A stretch of 64,000 bases of DNA from CAYVVD01 sp964454975 (GTDB lineage Bacteria; Bacteroidota; Ignavibacteria; Kapaibacteriales; UBA2268): positions 11,449-75,448 of the forward strand of contig CAYVVD010000017.1 in the NCBI GenBank assembly GCA_964454975.1, read 5' to 3'. Numbering within the stretch: the stretch's first letter is position 1; each line of letters opens with the position of its first letter. Under the pieces are notes generated by a model. The model ran no database searches. It was not told the origin of the DNA and saw only the letters and a list, made by a program, of their open reading frames with translations. This document shows, in pieces, positions 1 through 8,566 of the stretch. The position numbers and the translations under genes were made by a program.

Positions 1-173
1 CTGGAGCGTAAGCAAAGTCAGCCTCAGCGCCGGTGTTAAGTATAGATTTAATATTTTAGATTAGAAAGTCGGAAAGTCAGGAAACGTCCTGTCATCCTGA
101 TCGCCTTGCCCACCCCCCGCAATATGAGGGGGGGGTGAACAAAATTTCGCAGGTATGACAATTAAAGGCAAAA
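1..173. other. Non-coding left edge downstream of the phage genes
   Basis: No complete gene is visible here. On the minus strand the last 50 bases read as an open frame (...LNTGAEADFAYAP) that runs off the window edge. It has no ATG in frame, so it may be the start of the next phage gene with an unusual start codon, or chance. A GC-rich hairpin lies at 111-137. Confidence 0.4.
111..137. terminator. GC-rich hairpin downstream of the capsid decoration gene
   Basis: CACCCCCC (111-118) can pair with GGGGGGTG (130-137) across an 11-base loop, giving 8 G/C-rich pairs. It lies 37 bases after the stop of the decoration-protein gene on the minus strand. No T-run follows on either strand, so it may be a transcript-end structure or a pause site rather than an intrinsic terminator. 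Confidence 0.3.
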
Positions 174-518
174 CTACGGCACAAGGTTTACCGTAACAAA
201 ACCCGCGCCGGTGGTGCTGCTTAGCGCACGCCCGTTTACAGGTTCGCTTGCAGTTACTTTCTTTGCCTTGCCACCTGTGTCCGAAGTAACATCATCGCCG
301 ATGTCAACAGTTGTGGTAGTTTCGATGGCGATACTGCCCAGCGTTACGATTGCTGCAAGGTCGCCGTTCAGCCAGTCCACTTCACTAACACCCAGCGATT
401 TTGTATCAGCTTCGCAAACGCTGCCCAGGTGCGATATAAATCTGAAAGCCGGGATGTCTTCCTTAGCCTCGATTGTAATTGCATGAGCCGGGCTATATGT
501 TTTGTTGTTTTTTGTCAT
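174..518 (-). CDS. Phage capsid decoration protein, DUF2190-like
   Basis: This 114-residue protein probably binds the outside of the phage capsid as a cement or decoration protein. It begins with a short polar segment (SPAHAITIEA) and continues as a beta-rich, glycine- and threonine-rich sequence with the pattern GDDVTSDTGGKAKKVT near residues 73-88. That pattern is typical of DUF2190 (PF09956) proteins, where residues such as T, G and A sit at turns of a small beta-barrel. It follows the major capsid gene after 9 bases on the same strand, which is the usual position of this family. The length fits the family (about 100-120 residues). The family call comes from pattern and context, not from a search. 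Confidence 0.7.
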   Translation of the reverse strand: MTKNNKTYSPAHAITIEAKEDIPAFRFISHLGSVCEADTKSLGVSEVDWLNGDLAAIVTLGSIAIETTTTVDIGDDVTSDTGGKAKKVTASEPVNGRALSSTTGAGFVTVNLVP

Positions 519-527
519 ATCGCATCC

Positions 528-1469
528 TTAATTGTGGTTGGTATTTGAAATAAGGAAAGCCGCATCGCTTGCTACAATCTTAACAGCGTAGTTATCCGTG
601 TTGCGGATTACCTTTATTTTGCCGCCGTTTTCGTAGTAGCTGTCAACCTCCGGCATTCCCTCGCGGCGGAAAGTATAGCCAAAGCTCGGGTTGTACTCGG
701 AGCGGGACTTTGCCTCGCTCTGGTCAACGTATGCAATTACGATACTGTCGCCCCAGACATCGCTGAAAGTATCTCCGTCATTACTGTAAACCGATATGCC
801 AACCCGTATCATTGGTATGTCAGTCAGCTCGGATAGCACGGCGCTATTCACCTTGCTGATGCCTGCATATTTTACCCGTTCCTGGATTTTAGCATGTTTC
901 GTCAGTGCCTGGTAGGTGGCATCGCCGATAATCATCGTATTTGGGTAGCGGGCAATCTTGTTGCGGACGCTGCTCATCGCATCCCGGATTACTTCTATCG
1001 GGTCTGTACTGTTCGTATCGTCGTCGAATGCTTCGCCTGCTCCAATATCCTGTGTTAATCCCTGTGTGTAGTTTGCGGCGTCCAAAGCAAGAGCAGAGGA
1101 TTCTTTCTCAAGTCCGAGTGCGAGTATGTCCCATAGCTGTTTCGCAATTCGTTCTTCATAACGCAGGAATGCAGCCGATTCTTCCTCTTCGAGATAGTCA
1201 AGCGCAATCTCTATGTCGCGTTCTTTTGTTTCGAATTCCACCATTGTTATCTCTGATGGCTCAATCCTGTTTGATTCGGCGCGGATGGATCTTCCTGTCT
1301 CGCGCACAACGAAAGCCTCCTTGCCAAACACAGGTATCTTGCCCTTCACCTTTGATACCTGCACATGGGGGAAGAGCGCTCCTGCTACCATTGCCGCATT
1401 GGAATAGCCCTGCACAATAGTTGTGAGCACCGGGTCCACGAGCCTTAATTCATCTAATCTTGCCGGCAT
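528..1469 (-). CDS. Phage major capsid protein (HK97-fold type)
   Basis: The 313-residue product is probably the major head protein of a tailed phage. The start (MPARLDELRLVDPVLTTIVQ), an acidic helical middle (DYLEEEESAAFLRYEERIAK, about residues 92-111) and the segment NTMIIGDATYQAL near residue 178 resemble capsid proteins of Mu-like and related Bacteroidota prophages. The gene starts directly after the TAA of the protease gene (TAAATG), and AAAGGAGG inside the end of that gene acts as its ribosome binding site, so the two are translationally coupled. The decoration gene follows. No procapsid delta domain is fused on, which agrees with a separate protease/scaffold gene upstream. Confidence 0.75.
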   Translation of the reverse strand: MPARLDELRLVDPVLTTIVQGYSNAAMVAGALFPHVQVSKVKGKIPVFGKEAFVVRETGRSIRAESNRIEPSEITMVEFETKERDIEIALDYLEEEESAAFLRYEERIAKQLWDILALGLEKESSALALDAANYTQGLTQDIGAGEAFDDDTNSTDPIEVIRDAMSSVRNKIARYPNTMIIGDATYQALTKHAKIQERVKYAGISKVNSAVLSELTDIPMIRVGISVYSNDGDTFSDVWGDSIVIAYVDQSEAKSRSEYNPSFGYTFRREGMPEVDSYYENGGKIKVIRNTDNYAVKIVASDAAFLISNTNHN

Positions 1470-2330
1470 TTAACCTCCTTTGCTAATCATTATTACTGCT
1501 TCTTCATAAGAAAGACCGGGATTCTGCTCCACGAGGGCATTTGCCTTGTTGTGCAGTTCCAGCCTTCTGCCGTCTGTATGCTCTGTGTCAAAATTATGTT
1601 TGATTTCAGCGTCTTCGTAAGGAGCAGTCGCAAATTCCTTCATATCTGCAACCGGGACGAGCCCTTTTGCAAAGCGTTTGATAGAATCAACATACCGCGG
1701 TTCATCCCTTGCGTTGTCAGCCTCCCAGGCCATCTCGAGCATATCCACAAGCTCGCGTGCCTGACCGGGTGTAAGTTTCATACCGTCGGGCGAATCTACC
1801 AGGCTGTCTGCAAACGCACGGAATTCTTTTACACGCTGTTCCTTTTGCATCAGATCAAGTTTTCCGCTCAGCTCTGCGACCTGCTCCTCGAGTTCCGCAT
1901 TGCGTTCGTGCAGGCTCGTACCTGTGAAGCATTCCGTCTCGATTTCTGCATACTCCCTTTCGCCACTGAACTGCACCGGAGCCAGACCTTTAACAGCCGG
2001 GGGCACAGCGCCAAGCAATCCAACATGCCGCAGTGTTTTATCCGGGAAAAGAGCAATGGAAACTTTCCGGTACATCCCCTTGCGCACCTGATCTGCAAGT
2101 TCCGGGGCAACGTCTTTTACTTTGGCAAGCAGACGCGTTCCACGTCTCGCAAGGCGTTCAACCCATCCGTAAGCCGCATCGTCATTCTTAGGGTGGCCTT
2201 TCACAAGGGGCGCTTTGTCGCCGGCGGAATTATAGCGTGCAGCAATTTCATCCAGGGAAGCCTCGCTGTAATAATCCTCCTTTCCGCAGCTTGCCCGGTG
2301 CTTGCCCGTCCTGAAAATTTCAATCCACAT
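1470..2330 (-). CDS. Phage capsid maturation protease/scaffold, Mu gpI-like
   Basis: This protein of about 286 residues resembles the Mu-like prophage I protein family (PF10123), which cleaves scaffold during head assembly. The N-terminal half shows the family layout: KGHPKNDDAAYGWVERL near residues 45-61, YRKVSIALFPD, then LRHVGLLGAVPPAVKGLAPV. A coiled-coil segment (HERNAELEEQVAELSGKLD, about residues 140-158) fits the C-terminal scaffold half. The ATG at 2330 is preferred because AAAGGTG lies just upstream; an in-frame GTG at 2336 would sit inside that site. No terminase or portal gene is found upstream, which is unusual for this module. Confidence 0.72.
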   Translation of the reverse strand: MWIEIFRTGKHRASCGKEDYYSEASLDEIAARYNSAGDKAPLVKGHPKNDDAAYGWVERLARRGTRLLAKVKDVAPELADQVRKGMYRKVSIALFPDKTLRHVGLLGAVPPAVKGLAPVQFSGEREYAEIETECFTGTSLHERNAELEEQVAELSGKLDLMQKEQRVKEFRAFADSLVDSPDGMKLTPGQARELVDMLEMAWEADNARDEPRYVDSIKRFAKGLVPVADMKEFATAPYEDAEIKHNFDTEHTDGRRLELHNKANALVEQNPGLSYEEAVIMISKGG

Positions 2331-2617
2331 AATCACCTTTGTATTAGATTAATGATACGGCGGCAAGCTAAGCCGTGCAGGTGCGAACGGCAAGGAAGCG
2401 CCGTTAAAAGGATTTATTGTAGAAACAAGGCAAGCCTTGTCCAAGCATTCAGGCAGGGAGAAATTCAATAAATTTCATTATTGTAACTATCCGGTTCATA
2501 GGCTATGGGGCAAGGTGGGCTATGTTTAAACCAAGGGCTATGTAACCCTCCTGATAATTCAACTGTTCTTTGTATATTATATGATGTGTTGAATTAATAA
2601 TGCGAAAGGCGCTGATA
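2331..2617. other. Intergenic junction between phage module and host-type genes
   Basis: These 287 bases separate the divergent phage protease (minus) and the secreted propeller protein (plus). I see no gene, no tRNA and no clear direct repeat that would mark an attachment site. A weak inverted repeat, GGCAAG/CTTGCC type, lies in 2350-2440. The right half is AT-rich and probably holds the promoter of the gene at 2618, but no TAnnTTTG box stands out. Confidence 0.5.
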
Positions 2618-5600
2618 ATGAGATTTAAATTTTTATACGCTGTTCCGGCTGTTTCAATGATATTCCTTGCAGCCCTTGAATTTGATAAAATGTTCGATAT
2701 ACCGGTCGCATCCGATGGCGATTTAATATCGAAAGAAAGCCTGGAGTGGGAACGGCAGCGATATATGGATCCCGCAACGGGGCAAATCCCATTCAATATT
2801 TACAAGCGTTCTCTGGAATACGCTAAATCACTACCCGGTTCATATAACCATTTGCTAAAAACCGGCGCCCGGATGCAAAGCACAGAATGGAACAGGCGCG
2901 GACCGTATTACTGGGGCGGGCGCACACGCGGATTTGCAATGGACATCCGCGATGAGAACATACTCATCGGCGGTGGTGTTACAGGCGGTGTTTACCGTAG
3001 CACTGATGGCGGCCTGACCTGGCTCAAGACCACACTGCAAAGTGAAACCCACAGCGTTTCCTGCCTTGTTCAGGACACTCGGCCGGGCTACGAGGACAAC
3101 TGGTACTATGGAACGGGTGAATTCCGAGGCTCACCGCCATTCTTTCGCGGCTTTGGCATTTTTAAGTCCACTAACAACGGGATTTCATGGTTCCCCCTTG
3201 CAGATACACGCAAAAACCGGGTTGGAATATTCGACGAAGCATTCGACTTTACAAATGAAATTGTGATTGATCCTACAGTAGAAGGCCCGGGTACTATTCT
3301 TGCTGCTACAACAATCGGTGGCATATACCGCAGCGCAGACGGCGGCGAAACCTGGAACCCGGTGATGGGCGGTTTCGGCAACGGCTACCCCTATTACACA
3401 GATATTTCTGTAACAAGCGACGGAGTGTTTTACGCAGCCCTCAGCCAGGCGTCATTCCAGCCTCAGAACACCGTTGTTCAGGGCATCTACCGGAGCGAGA
3501 ACGGCATTGACTGGGTGGAGATTACTCCCGATGGGTGGCCGGCTGAATACAACCGCGTGGAGATTGCGATAGCCCCATCGGATGAGTCGCAGGTATATTT
3601 CGTGGGCGATACTCCAAACCATGGCAAATGGACTACTAATTCCCTCGATTACGACCTCTGGCACAGCTTGTGGAAATACACTTACCTCTCCGGCGACGGT
3701 AGAGACGAAGGCGGAATATGGGAAGACCGCAGCGAGAGCATACCACGCCCCGAGATTGTTCGCCAGCACATGAATTCACAGTCTTCCTATAATCTAGTAA
3801 TAGCTGTAAAGCCCGACGACCCGGACTTTGTTGTTATCGGTGCTACAAACCTGTTCCGTTCAACAAACGGATTTAAAGATACAACCACAACTACGATTAT
3901 TGGCGGCACATGCCCAGGTCCGGATAACACGTGTGATTATCATTATCGCTATCCTAACCACCATGCTGATTTGCACCGTATCTTCTTCCACAAAAACAAC
4001 TCTGATATTATGTTCACCGGTTCCGATGGCGGAATGCACAAGACGCTTGATGTAAATACGGGAGAAACAGAATGGATTTCACTTAATAACGGATATTTTA
4101 CGACTCAATTTTATACTTGCGCAATTGACCATGGCGACAACAGAAGCAGGAAGATTGTCGGCGGCTTGCAGGACAACGGCACACTCTTCCACAACGCACC
4201 GGACTTAATGCTCCCCTGGGTTGATGTGAACCGTGCTGACGGCTTCTATTGCCAGATTCCGGATAATAGCGACGGAACTCTGTATGTATCCCAAAATTCT
4301 TCTCGCCAACCAAAAATCAAGATTTACAAGATTAAAGTGGACAAGAACGGCAAAAAAATTGATACTGCAAGAATTGACCCAATCGGCGGTTACGAGTTCA
4401 TTTGGAACACACCGTTCATCCTTGACCCGAATGACAACCGTCGAATGTATCTTGCCGGAGGACAGATAATCTGGCGAAATAATAACCTTGATGAGATTCC
4501 ATTCGGCAACGGGCGGGATTCCATCTCTACCAACTGGGACAGCCTGCAGTACTCACGCGTAGAAGGTATTCACCCTTCACAGGGCTTCCCTGAGGAAATT
4601 ACAGCACTTGGCGTATCAAAAAATCCGGAAGGAAGGCTATATTACGGCACAAATCTTGGCAACCTCTATATGCTTGACAATGCCTCTTCGGGTCAGCCGG
4701 TAAAAGTTGAAATTACACCGCAAATATTCACCCCAAATGCTACAATCGGCTGCATAGCAATTGACCCGGAGGATGCAAATAACATCCTCGTTTCATTTAC
4801 AAACTTTGCAGTGCAAAGCATTTTTCTAACCACTGATGGTGGTGAAACCTGGGAATCCGTGAGCGGAAATCTCGAAGAAATTCAATCAGGCAGTGGCGAC
4901 GGACCGGCTGTAAATTGGATTGAAATAGTTAAGGTAAACGGCAGGAATTTGTACTTTGCGGGGACGTCAACGGGGCTATACTCAACTGCTTTCCTGAATG
5001 GAATGAATACCGTCTGGGAGCAGGAAGGCGCAGAATCAATAGGCAATGCATGGGTGGATATGATGGATGTCCGCCAGCTTGACGGGTATATGGCTGTTGC
5101 CACACATGGCACCGGAATGTATGACGGCTTTGTAACAACACTTCCGGTCGTGCCGGGAAAACCGGGCCTTGTTGCGCCAACAAACCAGTCCATAAACATA
5201 CCTCCAAAGCAGGTATTTGAGTGGGCAGAAACACAAAAGGCATTCCTATATACGCTGGAAATCGCAACCGATGCTGATTTTACTGATATTGTAAAAACTT
5301 ATTCAAATATTGATGGAACAAGCCTGGAAGCAAGTGGGCTCGAGAGTGGTTATATTGATATGTTCTGGCGGGTAAAAGCACAGAACGCAGGTGGCTATAG
5401 CGAGTATTCCGATGTCTGGCGATTCCGCACAATGATTGGCTCACCGGAGCTTGTCTATCCCGAAAACGGCGATGAGAATGTTTGGCGAAACGTAACGCTT
5501 GAATGGGAAGCCGAACCCGGGGCACAAAAATATCACCTGCAACTTTCGGAGAATTCGCTTTTCACAAAGCTTACTGTTGATTGGGCAAATTTAACTGATA

Positions 5601-5995
5601 CTAAATTCAAGGTGCCTCCTTTACCGGAAAACAAACGATTTTACTGGCGTGTAAGCGCAATTGATGATTTTGCCGAAAGTGATTTCTCAACTACACGCCG
5701 CTTTACAACAGGGACTGAAACATCTGTCAGGATTCTTGATGCGAAGCTTCTCGGCGGGCCATATCCGAATCCTGCACACGAACATGTCTCGCTAAAATAT
5801 TTCTTCGAAGCAGAGAGAATTAGTATCCGCCTGTATGACATTAGAGGCATAATTGTTAAATCGCACGCGGATAGGAACGTCACATATGGAGAGTATATTC
5901 ACATTGATGTTTCAGAGCTTTCTCCAGGCACCTACTTCAGTGTAATTGATTTACCGCAGGGCAGGTTGACAAGAACAATAAGAATAATTCGTTAA
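2618..5995 (+). CDS. Secreted Asp-box beta-propeller protein with T9SS sorting domain
   Basis: The product (about 1125 residues) is probably exported by Sec and then across the outer membrane by the type IX secretion system. A hydrophobic signal segment begins it (MRFKFLYAVPAVSMIFLAAL). BNR/Asp-box repeats of the form YRSTDGGLTW, YRSADGGETW and TTDGGETWESV occur near residues 126, 236 and 737, as in sortilin/VPS10-like propellers. Two fibronectin-III-like domains follow (about 847-937 and 940-1030, each opening with a P-x-L-V-x-P pattern). A type A T9SS tail ends it (GGPYPNPAHEHVSLKY, then LYDIRG and LSPGTYF). The ATG at 2618 has AAAGG eight bases upstream; an upstream ATG at 2600 has no such site. 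Substrate is unknown; no por genes are in the window. Confidence 0.85.
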   Translation: MRFKFLYAVPAVSMIFLAALEFDKMFDIPVASDGDLISKESLEWERQRYMDPATGQIPFNIYKRSLEYAKSLPGSYNHLLKTGARMQSTEWNRRGPYYWGGRTRGFAMDIRDENILIGGGVTGGVYRSTDGGLTWLKTTLQSETHSVSCLVQDTRPGYEDNWYYGTGEFRGSPPFFRGFGIFKSTNNGISWFPLADTRKNRVGIFDEAFDFTNEIVIDPTVEGPGTILAATTIGGIYRSADGGETWNPVMGGFGNGYPYYTDISVTSDGVFYAALSQASFQPQNTVVQGIYRSENGIDWVEITPDGWPAEYNRVEIAIAPSDESQVYFVGDTPNHGKWTTNSLDYDLWHSLWKYTYLSGDGRDEGGIWEDRSESIPRPEIVRQHMNSQSSYNLVIAVKPDDPDFVVIGATNLFRSTNGFKDTTTTTIIGGTCPGPDNTCDYHYRYPNHHADLHRIFFHKNNSDIMFTGSDGGMHKTLDVNTGETEWISLNNGYFTTQFYTCAIDHGDNRSRKIVGGLQDNGTLFHNAPDLMLPWVDVNRADGFYCQIPDNSDGTLYVSQNSSRQPKIKIYKIKVDKNGKKIDTARIDPIGGYEFIWNTPFILDPNDNRRMYLAGGQIIWRNNNLDEIPFGNGRDSISTNWDSLQYSRVEGIHPSQGFPEEITALGVSKNPEGRLYYGTNLGNLYMLDNASSGQPVKVEITPQIFTPNATIGCIAIDPEDANNILVSFTNFAVQSIFLTTDGGETWESVSGNLEEIQSGSGDGPAVNWIEIVKVNGRNLYFAGTSTGLYSTAFLNGMNTVWEQEGAESIGNAWVDMMDVRQLDGYMAVATHGTGMYDGFVTTLPVVPGKPGLVAPTNQSINIPPKQVFEWAETQKAFLYTLEIATDADFTDIVKTYSNIDGTSLEASGLESGYIDMFWRVKAQNAGGYSEYSDVWRFRTMIGSPELVYPENGDENVWRNVTLEWEAEPGAQKYHLQLSENSLFTKLTVDWANLTDTKFKVPPLPENKRFYWRVSAIDDFAESDFSTTRRFTTGTETSVRILDAKLLGGPYPNPAHEHVSLKYFFEAERISIRLYDIRGIIVKSHADRNVTYGEYIHIDVSELSPGTYFSVIDLPQGRLTRTIRIIR

Positions 5996-6028
5996 AAGCT
6001 ATCAGAATTAACGGGGATTTAATTTCTG

Positions 6029-7009
6029 ATGCTAAGAGCTTTATTTAAATTAATACTGCTGATAACAGCCACTACAGCACTGTCAGCAGCATCTACGCCC
6101 AAAGTAACTGTAAAGGCGGACTCAACAAATTTGCTGATTGGCGACCAAAGCGGCATTACTATTCAATTTTTGCTCGATTCCACCTACAAAGCTTATTGGC
6201 CTTCTATTCCTGATACTATCGGCATTTTGGAAGTGGTTAATCGCTCAGGATTTGACACTACCAGAAATGGCAGCAATCACTTAATCAGCTATAAGCTGAT
6301 CGTTACCAGCTTTGACACCGGCAGGATTGAGTTCCCTTCATATTCATTCTCGTATGAAAAACCGGAATTCGACGAACCCTATCCGCTCAGCAGCGAACCT
6401 GTCATGTTCGACTTTAAGACAATCATTCCAGATACAACACAACCAATCAAAGAAATTAAAGGCCAGTACGAAGAGCCCTGGACAATCCGCGAGATACTCG
6501 ATGAAATTGCATTCTGGCTAATGATTGCCATTATTATTTATTACTCAAATGCACTACTCGGAATAATAATTGTATTGATATATGGAAGGAAAAAGGGAAT
6601 AAAAGAGCCCGAGCCTGCATTTGACCCGCTGATTCCGCCGCATATATGGGCATTCGAAGCGCTTAAAAAGCTCGATGCTGAAAAACTCTGGCAGAAAGGG
6701 CATGTTAAAAAGTATTACATTCGCCTTTCTGAAATTTTCAGGGCATACATTGAGCGGAGAATGGGAATAAATGCGCTGGAAATGACCAGTAGGGAGATTT
6801 ATAATTCACTTCGGAATTGGGGCATGGAAAATGAATTACTTGAAAATACTCTGCGTATGCTTTCAATCTCCGACCTTGCTAAATTTGCAAAGCAGGAACC
6901 CCTTCCTGATGAAAATTCATTCGTAATGAAACACGCATTTACATTTGTTGAATTAACGCGTCCCCTTGATAAGCAGGAAGATTCAAAAGCGGAGGTAAAA
7001 AATGGATGA
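6029..7009 (+). CDS. BatD-like membrane protein
   Basis: The 326-residue product has an N-terminal signal segment (to about residue 22, ending SAAS), a periplasmic beta-rich part (about 23-160), one long hydrophobic stretch (about 166-192) and a cytoplasmic helical tail with YYIRLSEIFRAYIERR near residues 234-249. That tail resembles BatD/DUF4381-type proteins that accompany von Willebrand A proteins. The gene overlaps batA by 8 bases, so the two are translated together. BatD proteins are linked to aerotolerance or cell-envelope stress in Bacteroides, but the molecular role is not settled. The usual moxR and DUF58 partners are absent here. Confidence 0.65.
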   Translation: MLRALFKLILLITATTALSAASTPKVTVKADSTNLLIGDQSGITIQFLLDSTYKAYWPSIPDTIGILEVVNRSGFDTTRNGSNHLISYKLIVTSFDTGRIEFPSYSFSYEKPEFDEPYPLSSEPVMFDFKTIIPDTTQPIKEIKGQYEEPWTIREILDEIAFWLMIAIIIYYSNALLGIIIVLIYGRKKGIKEPEPAFDPLIPPHIWAFEALKKLDAEKLWQKGHVKKYYIRLSEIFRAYIERRMGINALEMTSREIYNSLRNWGMENELLENTLRMLSISDLAKFAKQEPLPDENSFVMKHAFTFVELTRPLDKQEDSKAEVKNG

Positions 7010-7994
7010 TTTCATTTATGCTAATCCGGAAGCCTTTTACCTATATGCACTAATTCCGGTATTGATTGCCTGGTATATCTTCCGTCTTAATAAAAAACAT
7101 CCTTCGCTGAAGATGCCAAACATGAGGGCATTTGAAGGCATACGGCCCGGCTGGAAGCAGCGGTTTCGGCATCTCGGATTCATACTCAGGCTAGTTGCAC
7201 TAAGCCTGGTTATCTTCGCTCTTGCCCGCCCGCAGACAAGCTCAAGCAGAAAGTCTGAAGTAACCGAGGGTATTGATATTGTTCTTACTATTGACGTTTC
7301 CACATCCATGCTGGCAGAGGACCTGAAGCCGAACCGACTGCAATCTGCCAAGCTGAACGCGATGGACTTTGTTGATGCCCGCATCAACGACAGGATCGGA
7401 ATAGTTGTATTCGCGGCGGAGAGCTATACACAATGCCCCGTGACGATTGACCATACAGTGTTGAAACAGCTTTTCACTGATATCAAAACAGGCATTATCC
7501 AGGATGGAACTGCGATAGGAGCCGGACTGGCAACAGCTATCAACAGGCTTAAGGACAGCAAATCCGAAAGTAAGGTAATAGTGCTGCTTACAGATGGCGA
7601 CAACAACGCAGGCAACATAGCACCCGAAACAGCAGCAGACATTGCCAAAACATTCGGTATAAGGGTGTACACTATAGGAGTTGGATCCAAGGGGAAGGCG
7701 CCATATCCCGTGAAAACGCCATTCGGCACTCAATACCAGTACATCCAGGCAAACATTAACGAAGAATTGCTTCAACAAATCGCCGAGACCACAGGTGGTG
7801 AATATTTCCGCGCTACCGACAATAAATCACTCGAAGAGATTTACAAAAACATTGACCGGCTCGAAAAAACCAAAATAGACGTTTCATATTTCAGCAAGAA
7901 GACAGAGGGATTCCTTCCATTTGTGCTTGCCGCCCTCGGTGTATTCTTCTTAGAGCTGCTATTGAGATACACAGTTTTCAGGACAATTCCGTAG
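7002..7994 (+). CDS. batA: BatA-like von Willebrand factor A membrane protein
   Basis: The protein (330 residues) is probably an inner-membrane vWA protein. Two N-terminal hydrophobic segments (about 12-28 and 58-75) precede the vWA domain (about 90-290). The metal-ion adhesion site is intact: D98-V-S100-T-S102, a later T (QDGTAIGAGL region) and TDGDNN. A third membrane segment lies near the C-terminus (FLPFVLAALGVFFLELLL). GGAGG six bases before ATG, inside the end of the upstream gene, is a strong ribosome binding site. A Bat complex is expected to act in envelope stress tolerance; the partners that normally complete it (MoxR ATPase, DUF58, BatB/C) are not in this window. Confidence 0.82.
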   Translation: MDDFIYANPEAFYLYALIPVLIAWYIFRLNKKHPSLKMPNMRAFEGIRPGWKQRFRHLGFILRLVALSLVIFALARPQTSSSRKSEVTEGIDIVLTIDVSTSMLAEDLKPNRLQSAKLNAMDFVDARINDRIGIVVFAAESYTQCPVTIDHTVLKQLFTDIKTGIIQDGTAIGAGLATAINRLKDSKSESKVIVLLTDGDNNAGNIAPETAADIAKTFGIRVYTIGVGSKGKAPYPVKTPFGTQYQYIQANINEELLQQIAETTGGEYFRATDNKSLEEIYKNIDRLEKTKIDVSYFSKKTEGFLPFVLAALGVFFLELLLRYTVFRTIP

Positions 7995-8101
7995 AAGTCG
8001 TCAGTGGTAGTCGTTGGATTTCCCTGGATTAAAACAAATTGATTTATTATCAATCCAAAGCAAATAAATTGTACAAGGTGTGTCCCCCCACTGGCGGGAG
8101 T

Positions 8102-8116
8102 GTCTCCTTAGGAGAC
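8102..8116. repeat. Short perfect palindrome between convergent genes
   Basis: GTCTCC TTA GGAGAC forms a 6-bp stem in the 155-base gap between the convergent batA and yjbQ genes. It lies inside a GC-rich patch (8083-8124) in which C6 and G4 runs flank the stem. It may end transcripts from either side, but no T-run follows. The patch stands out against its AT-rich neighbourhood. Confidence 0.35.
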
Positions 8117-8149
8117 GGGGTGGAATAATCAATGTAAGTTGATTTATTC

Positions 8150-8566
8150 TCACTCTCCGATAATTTTCACCAGCACGCGTTTTTTGCGCATGCCGTCGAA
8201 CTCGCCGTAGAAGATACGCTCCCATGTTCCGAAGTCCAGCTTGCCACCGGTGATGGCGCACATAACTTCGCGGCCCATTATCTGGCGCTTCATGTGAGCG
8301 TCCGCGTTGTCCTCGTAGCCGTTATGCTTGTATTGTGAATATGGTTTTTCGGGTGCAAGCCTCTCGAGCCATGCTTCGTAATCTTGGTGAAGTCCCGGTT
8401 CATCGTCGTTAATAAATACGGATGCTGTTATATGCATGGCATTCACGAGCACAAACCCGTTTTGGATTTCGCTCTCACGGATGCATTCGTCTATTAGAGG
8501 TGTAATGTGTATAAATGCCCTGCGCGTGGGCGTATTGAACCATAATTCTTTTCTGAAGTGCTTCAT
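8150..8566 (-). CDS. yjbQ: YjbQ/UPF0047 family protein
   Basis: This 138-residue protein belongs to the YjbQ family, small trimeric proteins for which thiamin-phosphate-synthase-like side activity has been described in E. coli. The family landmarks are present: HITASVFINDDEPGLHQDY (about residues 46-64), the AHMK segment with its histidine, and the closing GTWERIFYGEFDG followed by VLVKIIGE. The length is typical. The gene overlaps the stop of the upstream permease gene by 4 bases (ATGA), so it is translated as part of that operon. The physiological role is uncertain. Confidence 0.88.
   Translation of the reverse strand: MKHFRKELWFNTPTRRAFIHITPLIDECIRESEIQNGFVLVNAMHITASVFINDDEPGLHQDYEAWLERLAPEKPYSQYKHNGYEDNADAHMKRQIMGREVMCAITGGKLDFGTWERIFYGEFDGMRKKRVLVKIIGE

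Noticed and set aside
941..1420. 159-codon plus-strand frame opposite the capsid gene
   Set aside because: Shadow of the capsid coding sequence; composition is unlike a real protein and no start signal is present.
1551..2471. 306-codon open frame on the plus strand opposite the phage protease gene
   Set aside because: It is antisense to a gene with clear family motifs and a good ribosome binding site. Its translation is rich in Cys, Phe and Arg without domain-like pattern.
2503..2796. Minus-strand frame over the start of the T9SS gene
   Set aside because: Overlaps the signal-peptide coding region of a well-supported gene and has no similarity pattern.
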